Origin: Glandiceps talaboti
Taxonomy: Eukaryota; Hemichordata; Enteropneusta; Spengelidae
Direction of reading: 5' to 3'
Assembly: GCF_964340395.1 (NCBI RefSeq)
Contig: NC_135553.1
Coordinates: 5,800,001-5,864,000 of the forward strand
DNA length: 64,000 bases
This document shows, piece by piece, positions 12,900 to 57,991 of this stretch. The position numbers were made by a program, and so were the translations under genes. The stretch's first letter is position 1. Each line of letters opens with the position of its first letter. The notes under the pieces are model-generated. The model saw only the letters and a list, made by a program, of their open reading frames with translations, was not told where the DNA came from and did no database searches.

Positions 12900-13193
12900 C
12901 AGCTACTTTCATCCAACCTCGCCGAAACAGTATGCAGCGCACATATGTATTTTTATCTTGGTTCATACAATATTGATAGATTAAACGATTGCGCGCACTA
13001 TAGACACTTTGACTCTTTACAAATGAAAACTAAACACGTTGTCAAGTAATTATGTCACATTGTTGCCATGTAGTCATTGAAATCTGAGTTGAATAGTAAC
13101 AGTGTAACACAATGACTTGCATTTTGTTTTTGTATCAACCAAGATAAAATTTGTGACACATACTGTTCCGGCGAGGTTAAGTGAAAGTGGCTG
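12900..13193. mobile_element. PIF/Harbinger-like MITE
   Basis: A 294-bp element has terminal inverted repeats of about 35 bp. The left end reads CAGCTACTTTCATCCAACCT; the right end is its imperfect complement (...GAAAGTGGCTG). Similarity continues inward through ACCTCGCCG(A/G)AACAGTATG and TTTTATCTTGGTT(C/G)ATAC. It is flanked by TAA on both sides (12897-12899 and 13194-13196), the TWA target duplication typical of PIF/Harbinger. It has no coding capacity. Confidence 0.82.
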
Positions 13194-13316
13194 TAATTTC
13201 CTCATGGTATGTCATCAAGTGAATGGTTCGTTCATGCGGTGAACATGACAACATTACCCACAGTAATTAGTAAACCTAGTCTAGCGATAAAGACAGTTTG
13301 GCAAAGCCCCCCCCCC

Positions 13317-13746
13317 CCGGGGGGGGGGGTACTCGGGTGGGTAATGGGTACATATGTACCCTGGTGGACAAAATATTACAAGCACAATCTCTACAAAAAT
13401 TCAAAAAGTAGGGGTCAAATGTCTACATTTTAGCCAGAAACAGGGGTCAAATGACTGCATTTTAGCCAAATGAATGGGTGAAGAGTTCATGCTGTATCTG
13501 AGTAATGGGAGTTTAAAGTAGGGGCGCCTACTTCCGATAAAGATGACTGAAAACAAAACGTGGAAACAACCTTGTTCAAAATATGGGGTCAGAAGACGTA
13601 CGTGCATTCAAAGAGGTGGGTCAAACCTCTACATAATGGTGTAAAAATCAAGACTCAAATTAAAAGTCTACATGAGTCGAAAAAAAGGGGGGGGGGTCAA
13701 AACCGCGGTACATACGTATATACCCTTTCTATGAGATTACCCCCGG
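13317..13746. mobile_element. Short element with CCGGGGG inverted ends
   Basis: The left end is a C12-G11 junction running into GGTACTCGGGTGGGTAATGG. The right end read on the minus strand is CCGGGGGTAATCTCATAGAA followed by GGGTATATACGTATGTACC, which resembles the left GGGTACATATGTACC. The body contains repeated GGGGTCAAATG...CATTTTAGCCA units. Elements with this poly-C/poly-G junction and GGGTA-rich ends are, to my recollection, common in several marine invertebrate genomes. Superfamily is not assigned, and no clear TSD is visible. Confidence 0.6.
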
Positions 13747-14319
13747 TCGTGGTACAAGAACCACAGACAATTAACACAGGAACGTAACTAGGTTTTACCG
13801 ACCTGATGAACGTGTTCAAGGATTACCCACAGTTCTTTTATATAATTTCAGGGAATACATAGATTCTAATCTTCCGTCGAATATTTTTACTCGGCGCTCC
13901 AAACGATAATTTTATTCTTCTTTCTCGAATGATTTTATCATTAGGTAAATACATCTCCCTCAGAAATGACAAAGCCTTTGTAACAAAAACATGAAAAAGG
14001 TTTGACGGATGTGTGGTAATATGCCACGGCGGATATGGATTCTATTCAATAGATGTAATATTGTGTTTGACTAATTTCCATATAGGTTTGTAGTTTTTTG
14101 TTAAGCAGAAATGGAAAATCGTTACCGCCTACGTGTTCGAAAATAAAGTCAACACTCACGATATTACTTTTTTGTATACACCTTTACAATAGATAGTGAT
14201 AATGGAAGACATTGCCTCGGGCAAATAATGTGACTTTCTCGACATTCTTGCTGAGAGAAGAATAATTCTCCATCAAGAAAAGGAATGCTTTAAAGTAGAA
14301 GTCCATTTCAGCAACAAAG

Positions 14320-14590
<271 letters not shown>

Positions 14591-15018
14591 GAAGGAGTTT
14601 ACAACAAGTATACCATATCCATTAATATTTAAACACGTCCATTCAAACAAAATATCAGTCATGCAAATCTATTAGCATAATAGCACAATCTCCCTCCATG
14701 CGAACTACATATCTGCATGTTTCTCTCTCTATGTATCTACTTACTACACATACCTACCCATCAAGCCCACCAGCCAATTTTAATTTTCGTTGTATATTAG
14801 ACATCAAATTAGAAAACATCTCATCAAATTGGGTAGTAACGATATTAAAACGAGGACATTAGTTGATCATCATTCATTTTATATCAATATTTAATAAAGC
14901 TAATTAATGTAATGTTCGGGTTAATGAGTTTTGCCTGGAGAAACTGACACGGTGCATACGTAACAGGTGTGAGTTCCAAGAGGCTATAACTAACATTAAA
15001 TGTTATATACAAATCGAC

Positions 15019-15268
15019 ACTCTACTCTACTCTACTCTACTCTGCTCTGCTCTGCTCTGCTCTGCTCTACTCTACTCTACTCTACTCTACTCTACTCTAC
15101 TCTACTCTACTCTACTCTACTCTACTCTACTCTACTCTACTCTACTCTACTCTACTCTACTCTACTCTACTCTACTCTGCTCTACTCTACTCTACTCTAC
15201 TCTACTCTACTCTACTCTACTCTACTCTACTCTACTCTACTCTGCTCTACTCTACTCTGCTCTACTCA
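15019..15268. repeat. CTCTA pentanucleotide array with CTCTG variants
   Basis: About 50 units of CTCTA in near-perfect tandem. Clustered CTCTG variants sit near the left end and single variants near the right. Frames read through it are artefacts. Confidence 0.97.
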
Positions 15269-16585
15269 GGTCCAATATCATAACCAGTACATCACATTGA
15301 AATTGTGATTAGTTATGGGTTGTTGGTAGTAATTCCAGTATCTGCTGCCAGTCTTCTTATACAGAACAGAGGCTGTCATGATATTATAGAGTAGAGGTTG
15401 TCATTTCACTATTTATATAGAGTAGTATAGAAATTGGCCCCATTCCATGTTTTTCATACAGTAAACCTTGTCTTCCTTTTTCGTTATATAGTATTAGGTG
15501 TCATTCCACTTATCTCATAGAGTAAAGGCTGCCATTCCACTCTCTAATTATTGTGTAAATGCTGCCATTCCACCTTCTGAATATAGAATCGGTTGTCATT
15601 CGTTTTCTGTCGTTCTACTTGCCATTAGTTTCAGTGACATGAGAAATTAACTGTAAACGTGCGATGAGTTCCACACTTCAGCGAGCGTGCTTTGTCATAT
15701 TGTACACATGATGTAAAACAGTATCAGGTCTGTTTAATTAGTTGTATTAAATATCTAGTATAGGTATTCAAGGCTACAACCGGGATCATAGTTTTGTGTA
15801 AAGTACAGTCTATGCTATATCGATAATGCCGCTCAGTAAGAGTCTCAGTGCTCATGGGTGAGGGTGTAGTAATTATGTGAGTCAAAGTGCAACAGTGTTT
15901 CATTAAAGTGGCCCAGAAACAAACACAGCACTTTCAATACCAGAAAGAGTTGGTGTTATCTCAGAGAACGAACACAGTGTCTGTGTTTTCACCAAATAAA
16001 GCATATCATTGGTTACTGTGTAACATTTTGTCTGTACCAAATACAACTATCACTGATACATAAATTACACATTTCTTTCAGTGAAGCTTCCACTGATGAG
16101 TAGCAGCTATGTTATTGTAATGACATTGAGCAGACTGTACTTTGCACAAAACTATGATCTCGGTTGTAACGTATATTTCCATTAACCTAATTATTCAATG
16201 TGTGAATGAGACGCGTCAATATATATTCACTTTACACAGACAAACTCTTGACAGAGGTGATGTTCTCATGAATGAAATTAAAGATTTTTTTTTTCTCTCA
16301 CCAAAAAAAGAATGTTGAATTATTTTTTTCCAATGGCAATTGGGGGGGGGGGGGTAAAAGCATTGACAACGGTTTATGGGAAGCCATTTTGTAATTTATG
16401 AGAAAAATGTCCGATGAAAGTAAATGGGAGGAAGGGAGAAATTGTCATCCAACTCACAACTGAGTGTTTTATATTGTCTACAAATGAGTGATCTTTTAAT
16501 TTTAACATGCAGGTTTACCGCCTACTATGCCACGTTCCGACGTCTGAAAGAGATGTTTTTTTATTATCAGACTGTGAAAAAGAAG

Positions 16586-16800
16586 TTGGTCACCTGGAAG
16601 AAATTGTTGTGATCAATTGGGCATTGATTCAGCCATATGCAAGTCTGCATGCCTTCAGGTATCACGACGTCCTGGAGAGACGCTCTATTTCGGTTCAAAT
16701 GCGAGTTTGTGACATATAAGTCAGTCACATGGAAGACATTGTTTGATCATTTGCGAACTGATACGGCAATATGCAAAGCTGCATGACCTCAGGGAGTTAC
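16586..16800. repeat. Diverged tandem duplication (about 139-bp period)
   Basis: GTCACCTGGAAGAAATTGTT ... ATATGCAAGTCTGCATGCC (from about 16589) recurs as GTCACATGGAAGACATTGTT ... ATATGCAAAGCTGCATGAC (from about 16725). No coding meaning is evident. Confidence 0.65.
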
Positions 16801-17789
16801 TCTTCTGAGAATCTATACGCAAAGCTTAATCCAAGTAGTACGGCATGCAATCAAGATAAATTGGTAATTTCTTACGTCATGTTCTCACGCTTCATCAACA
16901 AACTTCACGTTTGACCTAATAACACAAAGCTATTTCTGGTTAAAAGGGATTCAATGGATCATAGATAACAAGATTTATTAGATACTGGTAAAAAAAACTT
17001 ATCTGCCGACATCTAAAGCATATTGTTTTACCGAAGTACTTTCCCCGTTTATTTAATTTAATGGTGAAAATAAGAGAATGTGTGAGATAAGATTATTTCA
17101 TGATAAATTCAAGATGAATGCGGCAATGAAACTTGATATATGTGTACAATTATATCCCAATGATTGAATGCAAGACTGAGGCAAGGTAATTTCCTCCCTT
17201 TACATGGAACCACTGAAGGTGAACAGATGAAAGTATCGTTCTGTGATATCATTGCGTATTCTGTTCCCTTTCTTCTCCTTTGTAAAATACCGATGTCTTT
17301 CCAGAACATAGTGTGTAAGAAATCGAGATTGCCCTGACACTGTGGAACTACTAGTAAACAATAAAGAAGTCTACGCAGAAAAAAATCCCAGACGAGACGC
17401 ACATTTTGTCATTGGGAATAACTAACTCAAAAGATGAGGTTATCCACGTTCTCCTAATTTTTAGTGACGCACTTGGAAAAAAAGTTTAACATTTTAAGGT
17501 ATTGCAACAGTTTGTGGCATGCTATTCTGCTTTGACGGAAATTACTCCAAGAGTATATTTTTCCTAAGATTATTTATTATTCAAATGTTAAGGGATAGCA
17601 GCAAGCTTGAATTCTATAAATAGATACAAGGTGAAATAGAAACGGCATCTACAATATTCTGACATTTCTAAGGTCTAATCTAGTCAGTAATTCAGTACAA
17701 AAACGGATTCAATCTTCGGCTAGTTTCATATTATGAGCGGATTTAACGACGTATGATATAATATTTCTATCATAAACCCTGCATTACTA

Positions 17790-17994
17790 CATAGGGGCGT
17801 GTAATATTTCATAGATTGTTGTTTTCCAGGTCTACAGACTAAATATAACAACCTTTTGACTATATATTCCTACCTCTAAGGAGAAAAGAGTTAATATTTC
17901 TACTAGTATAGCGATTGATACATTTGTAGCAGCAGGATTCGTACGATATTTTCCTGAGGAAACGGCAATCTAAGCAATAACACGTGCCCCTGTG
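17790..17994. mobile_element. hAT-like MITE, copy 2 (inverted)
   Basis: A 205-bp element is homologous to the reverse complement of 4308-4507. It runs from CATAGGGGCGTGTAATATTT to the terminal ACGTGCCCCTGTG and shares the internal blocks GTTGTTTTCCAGGTCTACAG and TTTGTAGCAGCA. The flanking target duplication is no longer recognisable, so this copy is probably the older insertion or has eroded. Confidence 0.85.
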
Positions 17995-18479
17995 TATTTC
18001 CATTTCTACTACCATGGTGCCCAAACGTTAACAAAACTAACTAAAAATTGTCAATGGGAAGACTTGGTAGGAGAGAAATTATTGCGACCATCTTTGTTCT
18101 CATTTTTGTTAATCACAGTTGACATTTTCATGAATCCATTTTTGACAATAAAATAGAGTGCCACGGTGACAAGATACTTCTTGTAATTGAGTGTGAGAAG
18201 GTGAGATAAACAAACACATTAAATGTCGTGAACCGTCCTGTTCAAACTATCAAATGGCAACCTCACTTGGATTTCATATCACACTGCTACAAACCAAACC
18301 AAATCATGACAGTTTCACGCACTTCCTCCCACAACTACTAACCGTTGCATACCAATATCTCTGTATTTCCGTATCACTGCCTAAAGTATTAACACGCCGA
18401 TTTGTGTTTGATAAGGTTATTTTCATCTTTCCCAGACCGTCCATTTGTCGAGTCCCTGAGGTCACATTCTAGTAAACTT

Positions 18480-19588
18480 TTCCCAAGTCATGCATACAAA
18501 TAAGTGTAAAGGAATCACAGTTGTGTAAAGACGACACTAAAACTTGGATTATTCATATCAAGTATCTCATATATTTATTCGTTTTTAAATCACTGCACAC
18601 TTATATATACACATTGTAAGAAATATAATACACACAGGTATACAAGGAAGTTATATACAGAAGTATTTACACAAGTTGTATTTACTGTAGTAATAGTTCC
18701 ATTTCATGACATGACAGTGCATCAACCTAGTCTATATTGTAGCAGTTATGCAAGTGCAGTATACAAGTATTTAAGGAATATTTCATCCAAGCCGGGAGAT
18801 CATTCTAACATTTGTTTAAAAGCATTTATATGCCACCAATGTAGCTTTTTGTCTTCATTCTCCAGAGACAGATTAATTTGTCCATTTTTGTGAACACACG
18901 GGAGAATACATTCTACAGTATTTAAATGGTGATATGCTGATCTTTTCCACTGTGTTGACAATGATGAAGATATGAAAGTATATATATGGATTTTTTTTCT
19001 GTACGAGAAGAGAACCAAACACTGATTTACAAATGTTCAGTTATCCTTCATTGAAAGGATGTGTCAAAAGTCATGTTTGTTAACTAGGCACACATCTTGT
19101 AACTTGTTGGATCAATGATTAAAATGCCCTGATTTGTTAACACTTTAGTATTGTTGGATGAGTAAAAGTGGGTAATCAAAGTTGACACAATTATGATAAA
19201 ATTAGACTCACATCCATTTCTTGCACGGATTCATCCTTTTAAGTCATGTCATGTATTGTTAATAATGGTTTTTTTGCTGACATGTCTTGCTGACCATCAA
19301 AGAGTACCTAAGACTTGTTATCCAAACATACAAATTTCACAAAAGTGGTCATACTTTTCCTGTAGATAATACTTTTCATTCTTCATGCATGATATACTTG
19401 TATAAAAATTGACAAAAATATAAGATGATATTTGATACAACTGAACTGTTTACCCTAAAACTGTTACAAACCTTTTTTTTAATAATGACTGTAAGTTGAT
19501 ACAATCTCTACTGGTTAGCGTGTTTCCTACACTTCTCACCAGGGTTACATCTCAAGTATTGTGCCTTTAAGCACATGATTCATGTAAA
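18480..19588 (-). other. Probable 3' UTR of the minus-strand transcription unit
   Basis: No open frame of note. The stretch lies directly downstream of a terminal exon stop (19589-19591), is AT-rich, and has AATAAA on the minus strand at 18574-18579 about 1 kb after the stop. The boundary is inferred. Confidence 0.35.
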
Positions 19589-19781
19589 TCATACATACTC
19601 TCTGTCATTCGCAGGTGCTATGTTTGCCAGGCCTGGGTGACTCTGGGATAGCTTGTGGACTGACTGGGAAAGCCTTGACAGTTCCACAGCAACGTGATTT
19701 AGAGCGTGCAACATAGCCTTGTCACGTGGTCCCAAACCCGAAGGTTCTCTGTAGCATTTGTGTGTGTTTGTGTGTATTTGT
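19589..19781 (-). CDS. Candidate 3'-terminal exon, unidentified gene
   Basis: Minus-strand exon with acceptor TTCTGTTATGCAG before 19781, or an alternative acceptor GCTACAG just before 19747; both give phase 2. The 63-residue frame contains REPSGLGPRDKAMLHALNHV and then an amphipathic heptad-like helix (AVELSRLSQSVHKLSQ), ending in DREYV and a stop. Composition is clearly protein-like, unlike the surrounding DNA. Phase 2 matches the donor of the 41768-41874 exon, so it may be an alternative end of that gene. It could also belong to a separate gene whose other exons I did not find. Family not recognised. Confidence 0.55.
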
Positions 19782-20724
19782 CTGCATAACAGAAAATCGC
19801 TGGAAGCAATTCCCAGCACAAAAAAAAAAAAAATCAAAAAAAATCGCAAGTGTTGGTAATTAATTCACACCTTTAGAGTTGAACACGAGGAAGTCTGAGA
19901 TCCAAGTATTTGACAACACTTGTGTTCGACACCTCCACATGGAATGTTTAGAAGATTTATAGGAATACACTCAATATTTTACAACTATCCTATAAAAGAA
20001 AACCCTCTGAATCATAATCTATCCAACACACTTTGAATTCTAAATATACTCTGAATGTTCTCAAAATCAAAAGGTGAATGTAAAGTTTGCAAGTCACAGT
20101 AAATGTATAAATGTCGAAACTGCTTGGCACACATTGGACAAATATTTTTGTTAGTAACAGAAATTCTCTAAAAAGTCATGAGCATGGTCGGAAGATTATA
20201 CCTTTGTGTGATAGGTAGCCAGACTCAAAATAGAATCAAAATGTTTTGTACAAAAGTAGTGGTGATAAAACTCGTATAATACTTATTTTCACATTTCTTG
20301 ACAAATATATGAATCATTGACACATATTCATCTGGTCGGCAAATTTCTTTATCCACTCTCCAAACTACCTGAGTGCATAAAAAATATATTCATTTATTGG
20401 TGTATACAATGTTCCTTATGGCTTCACAAACTTGGCACATAGTAGCACTCTATTTCACAAAAAGTGTTTTTTCCCCCTGCATGCTGTGACTGGATTGTAG
20501 GATGACACATAACTACAACATGTCATTGGTTTATTCCGAAAAATACTGAATATGGACATCTGTCAGATATTGATCTATACTGATCAACCAATAATCAATA
20601 GTATTAAATCAATCGATGATATTGATCAACAAATACTTAATAGCAGTGAATGGCAAATGATCAATATCATTAATTAATAAAAATCAACTGCATTGATCAA
20701 TCAATAATCACTACTATTGATCAC

Positions 20725-44838
<24,114 letters not shown>

Positions 44839-44845
44839 CTTGGAA

Positions 44846-47800
44846 CTGTGAACAAAACTAAAAGTCACGACGAAATGATGTTTTACTAGTTCATCAATGT
44901 CAAGACAATGTGTTACATGGATAAAAGTCACAGAAAAGGGTGTTTGTAGTTCATTAAACGTCAAGACGATGTGTTGTTCAGAAAATACAATACTCTGCTG
45001 GGAATACAGCCCTGATGATTAAATCAAATATTTATAAACACCTAGCTAAATGTGTGTGCTCTTCAGGTATGTGTAATCACATAGCATTTTGACATTTGAG
45101 AATTGACCTCTGCACTTTGACCTTGACCTCAGACTTTTCTATACATATTCTCTTGTGTGTGTAAAATTTCACTAAAATCAGTACTTTATTTTTCAACATA
45201 AAAAATCTTCATACTTACACACTGGCCAAGTGTACATTTCAATTCTTTTATAAAGATGAAACCAAGTCTAAATATTACTCCATGATTTATTCAAACTTTG
45301 CTGCAATTTAGAGAAACGATAATGAAATATTTGAACTTCATGAAATAATCTAACTTGCTACTATTCACACTTCTTCATCAAATTACGCTTGTTTGGTTTT
45401 TGTAACATGGGAATAACTCTTTTGCAAAGTGTGAAAAATTTACTCTCAAAGGACCAATATCGTAACTTATTTCAGTCACACAGAAAATATTTTATTACTA
45501 CTTTGAATTATGTCAATGAGATAAATTAAACACAATTAGGTGAAACAACATCAATAAAATAAAATTATTGGCTTTGAGGTCAAAGGTCGTGATTTGAGCG
45601 ATAGTAAAAAAGTGTGTGGAAACTTGAGTAGCCTGATTTGAAATAAAATTAATTGGATGTAAGTTCTTCTTAAAACTGCACTAGCAGTTAAATTTCAATT
45701 TCAAAGACATGTAATTGTCACCGGTATCAGAATTATTTAGTGTATCGGTATATTTCTGAATTTGTGAGAACTATAAAAATTCATAGTCAAATATCTGGGG
45801 TTTACTTTTTCTAAAGAGAGGTATAAGCAAAAAGAGTTAATATAAATTGCTATTGGAATTAAACAATTCAGGTCATACATTCTTACATCTTATGCTTCTT
45901 TGTATAACATCATTTTCATGTGGGTTTTAAACGAAAAGCACATATTTGAAATTTGTCAGAATACATAAAATGCTCTTAAAACTCATTTTTTATGAATTTT
46001 ATGTTTTTTGCGTGACTGTGTACAGTGTATGAAAGTAATTCTAGTTCTATCATATACCCCGAAGTCCAGATGGGTCATGCCGCAAAGCATGCTGGGACAA
46101 AATATCTCATTCCAGCTCATGCAGTCATTGCAAGCATATGTAGTTGACGCACATTTCGTCACATTCAGAGATGTATTCATCTTTTGTATTTCTTTGGATG
46201 TTTATTTGGAGTGCCTACTGACAAGCGCTTGTCAGCAAAAAAGTTTATATATGCAAAAATAGGTCATGACAAGTTGCTGTCTGAACCGATAGTCCGATAC
46301 TGAGTGTAGTACAAGGTACATTCACAGCAGCAGGGAATGGTAACATTGATTTTCTTGATGATCAAACTGTAATTACATCTTGTCAATGCAAATAACACAT
46401 CGGTATGCTTAAGTAGGATATGAACTTTTCAGCGACACACTTAGCACTCAAAAGTGCTCCTGTAGAAACAATCAAAATCTTGGCAGTTTTTACATCAACG
46501 ATTTTTTTTTGCATTCTTTAACCTGGGCTTTCTTTACATTATTTGAAGGCTGTGTGCATGTCTATAGAGGGCACAACACACATCACCTGCCTGAAATCAG
46601 AATTATGTAAAAAATATATTTGTTTATAAAATTAATGTAAGTGCATGGTTTTGACACTTGTAATGTGTGGTGTGTGCGTATACATTCTGCACTAAAAGCA
46701 GTCTGGTTTTGTACGATCTTGATTAAATTGAGCAGATTAATTCTATGATTCTTCCAGTCACAGGGTACTAACCAAATTATAGTGCTAAAAGCATGTTCTT
46801 TCACTTCACATCTCACAAAGACTGGGATTCAGACACTTTTTAATAGTCTGTTGTAACACAAGGTCACGTAATCATTGAAGCTAAAATGACCCAAAAGATG
46901 AAACATCATTTTCATCTGAAAACCACAGAATGTCAGGTAACCTAGAAGTAAGTCAAGGTCATATCCTTCTCCCTATCACTACACTCCATAGTCACTCAAG
47001 CTCAAAATGACCTAAACTTAAGTGAAACCGTTCAAATCAGTGCACACATAAAAATATACATGTTATTTCTCTATAGAGAGTCAGATAGGATTTCATTACA
47101 GATGTATTTCCTAATATGGACACTACTTTGAAGACTTTTAATAATACATGAGGATGTTTCAATTCTTATACCGTTGTAACGGAACATACACATTAGCTGT
47201 ACAGGTTTCCGGTACTCAGTGAGTAGGCCTGTATGCTGTAGAAGTGATAGACAGCTGATATATCAAGACATTAAAGCCATCCAACGTCACACTCACTGTA
47301 AACCGTAGACTAATATTATCAGACATTGTGAGACGCACTATAAATTCCAGGAACATGTCAAGACATTAAAAATCAAGTCAGTCATGATGTACATCTCTTA
47401 TTGCCAAAATATCTTATTCATTGGACAAAAAATTGAAGCTGTGTAAATTTTTGCTGGGTTCTATTACTAAGTTTGACCTGAAATACAAGTTTGTTATTAT
47501 ACTGGTATCATGCTTGCTAAAACATTGAAACAACTTGTAAGTTGAAAAAAAAAGTCAACCTAGCCTCTCTAGTTAGTAATTCATTGACATTCTCTGTTTG
47601 TTAATCTATGTATTGATTTTACAAAGAAATCTGTTCATGCATAATGTACCACTTCTTCTTCTGCAGTGTTTCTATCAAGTTTCATCATCACACAGGGACC
47701 TGTATCCTTCAGTTTCAGAGACAATATTATTTTTTATCATAAAGTGTCATTATAACACAGGAATATGTATCTCTCATTTTCATCTACAATGTTCACATCT

Positions 47801-48184
47801 AAAGTATACAGGTTGGATTACCTCAAAGACTTTACTTATATAATATAACCAGGAAAGGGCAAGGCTTGAACTAGAAATCTGCAGTTGAACCAACCACTTG
47901 AACCATCCAACAACTATTACTCAACATAGGGTGTCAGGCTTTAATGACTTGGTTTCTGTAACTATATGTAAGTACACCCTAAATATTGGGTGTCAGATTT
48001 TAATGACTTGGTTTCTGTAACTCTATGTAATTACACCCTAAATATAGGGTGTAAGGCTTTAAAGGGCTAAATAATAAATTTATAAAATATCCATAATAAA
48101 TATATATAATTGAGGAATGCATGGTTAAAACGCAAGAATCAAAATATACAAACTGTGTTTCGGTTTCAGAAAATAATTTGATTT
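44846..48184. other. AT-rich spacer between the unidentified gene and FAM227A
   Basis: No convincing exon. A 60-bp duplication (TAGGGTGTCAGGCTTTAATG units) lies at 47926-48058. It may include 3' UTR or further 3' exons of FAM227A, and 5' exons or promoter of the unidentified coiled-coil gene. Confidence 0.4.
47926..48058. repeat. 60-bp tandem duplication
   Basis: Two copies plus a partial third of a unit with GGGTGTCAG(G/A)(C/T)TTTAATGACT and ATTACACCCTAAATAT or AGTACACCCTAAATAT. Confidence 0.8.
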
Positions 48185-55860
<7,676 letters not shown>

Positions 55861-56004
55861 TTTGGTGGGCAATAAGAAATTTGTATGTTCGTATTTCTTT
55901 ACTCTACGATAACGGAAGTGACGTTTCACGTAAACAATTTTTCAGTGGATGGAAATGTACAAATTCTTGTTTTGATCCAATATCCGAATATAGTACAGTT
56001 TTAG
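55861..56004. promoter_or_regulatory. Bidirectional FAM227A/CBY1 promoter and CBY1 non-coding exon 1
   Basis: The FAM227A start codon is at 55860 (minus). On the plus strand a strong donor, TTTTAG|GTAAGTGATC, sits at 56004/56005. It fits as the end of a non-coding first exon of CBY1, whose coding exon begins with an acceptor at 57988/57989. That leaves about 100 bp or less of shared promoter. Within it, CGGAAGTGACGT (55913-55924) combines an ETS core with a CRE half-site, a common arrangement in TATA-less bidirectional promoters. No TATA box is evident. Confidence 0.6.
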
Positions 56005-56599
56005 GTAAGTGATCCCGTTCAACACGTTTTTAGATTTTTCATGAATGAATACAGAACTGTTTCTCAACAAATGTAGCAAGGATAGTTTTGTGATAATCGC
56101 TTAGAGTGTAAATCCCGCTTGGCTGCGCAAGTTGAAGCCTGTCCATAACCATCTTGGTCACTGTTTTTTTTAGCGTAAACAACGCTCCACCGAATATACA
56201 CAATGCTTGAGAATTGAGATAGTTCAACAAATAATATTAACGATAAAACCAACAGACCTATGGCAGAATAATCAGAATGTCGACATAAATTTAGAATATA
56301 GAAAAGGGAAACATCAATATTTGAACGCTATACTGACTCAATCCATCAATCATGTATGATTCACAGTCACACAGAATTGCAGAATCAGTCATGGTGCATT
56401 TTTGAAATGACGGTATCTCTAACTTTGTAATACATTATATGTTGGCAAAATGTTATCACAAAGGTCAATCATTTATTTAAATGTAAATTCATCAATCACC
56501 TACATTGCACTATATCATTGTGAACATGATGTTATTTATGGACATAATTTGTGTAGTGTGTATTGTTATATACTAGGTGATTGATGAATTTATAATATA

Positions 56600-56745
56600 A
56601 TGTATATATATACACACACACACATATATACACACATACATGTACATACATACATACATACATACATACATACATACATACATACATACATACATACATA
56701 CATACATACATACATAAATACATACCTATATATATATATCATATC
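56600..56745. repeat. CATA/CA/TA microsatellite
   Basis: About 20 pure CATA units (56641-56715), flanked by short TA and CA runs, in CBY1 intron 1. Confidence 0.95.
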
Positions 56746-57760
56746 AATATGTGTGTGTGTGTAGTCAGCTGATCAAAACCTTTGGGCATACTATACATAC
56801 TGATATTCCTATATGAATGTTAGTATGGTAGTATACACAGTAGGACGAGAGGTGGTGATGTAAGGAATAATATATGTTACTGTATTAACTATCTGTATAC
56901 AGCAATAACAGTGTAGCAGTCTAACATGTCATGTATTTTCATCTTTCTAAGTAGGTCTACTGGTCTACTATAGTTAACAATGGCTTTCATGGGAAGCAAC
57001 TGCATGGTATAGTTTAACAGATCAACAAATTGTAGTTGACACTGAAACACTCACTGTGTTTGTTGATTAGAAACACATCAGTCAGCTAATAATGAAATAT
57101 CTTATCCTAGTATATAAAACCAGCATTTACCTACTACCCTGCTATAATTTAGATTATACTGAACTGTATCTAACTCACTGTGTGTGTTACCCCACATTAC
57201 AATGATTTGATGTTGGGTACGGTGTGTGGTTTTAAAAGACACCTAATCACATAAACCTTTCAGATTAACTCCCTCGATAAAAATCAATCTCTCTATATTT
57301 AGGTCTTGGCATGTAGATTAATTCTGAGCACAATAGTAGCCTTAATCTTCAGGATTTATCCTTTCATTTTCATTCAAAGTGATTCAATTTCAAGCAGAAT
57401 TATATGATTCTGAACAAAGTTTGAAATGTATTAAAGTCATACTACTCATTGGTATGACTTACATTTCGAACTTAGTTCTGACTGTGCTAAAAGATGCGAA
57501 GATGATAATTTACACTCTGGACAGCTCCTGTGTAAAATGAAATGCTGAATCTAGCCAATGAAAACTTGGTACCAGTGAAATGGTAAAAGATTAAAAGTCT
57601 GGAGTGGTGTATTAAGTTAAAGGGGTATGCCAATCCAGGAAATTAAGTCATTTTCATACACTATGGGTTCTGGAGTGTTATTTCACGATTTTACATCACC
57701 TACATTTCAGAAAAAACATCAAGTTGATCTTGTGTCTTTATAGGGTATCTTTGCTGTGGG

Positions 57761-57917
57761 ACATTGCATTATGGGAGTCAGCAGAAATTTTATATTCAAG
57801 TTGCACAATGAATATTTATGAGATGATTTACACTGAAGGGTATAGGCACTCAGGACTCATGAATATTCAGTGTGCATCTTAAATGTATTACTTCTACTGA
57901 CTCCCATGATGCAATAG
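57761..57917. repeat. Foldback repeat just upstream of the first CBY1 coding exon
   Basis: 57761-57822 (TTGCATTATGGGAGTCAGCA ... GAATATTTATGAG) is the imperfect reverse complement of 57856-57917 (CTCATGAATATTCAG ... TGACTCCCATGATGCAATAG). The arms are about 62 bp with a 33-bp loop. It ends about 70 bp before the CBY1 acceptor. It is probably a small MITE/foldback; no TSD was established. Confidence 0.75.
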
Positions 57918-57991
57918 CATTTGAGGTGTTGGTGAAGCACCAAAACACTGAAAAAAAAATTAAGTGACCTTTACATCTTGACCTACAGAGA

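Noticed and set aside
46083-46100. GCATGCTGGGA motif resembling a ZNF143/Staf site
   Set aside because: A single short match with no adjacent gene start; likely chance or part of a repeat end.
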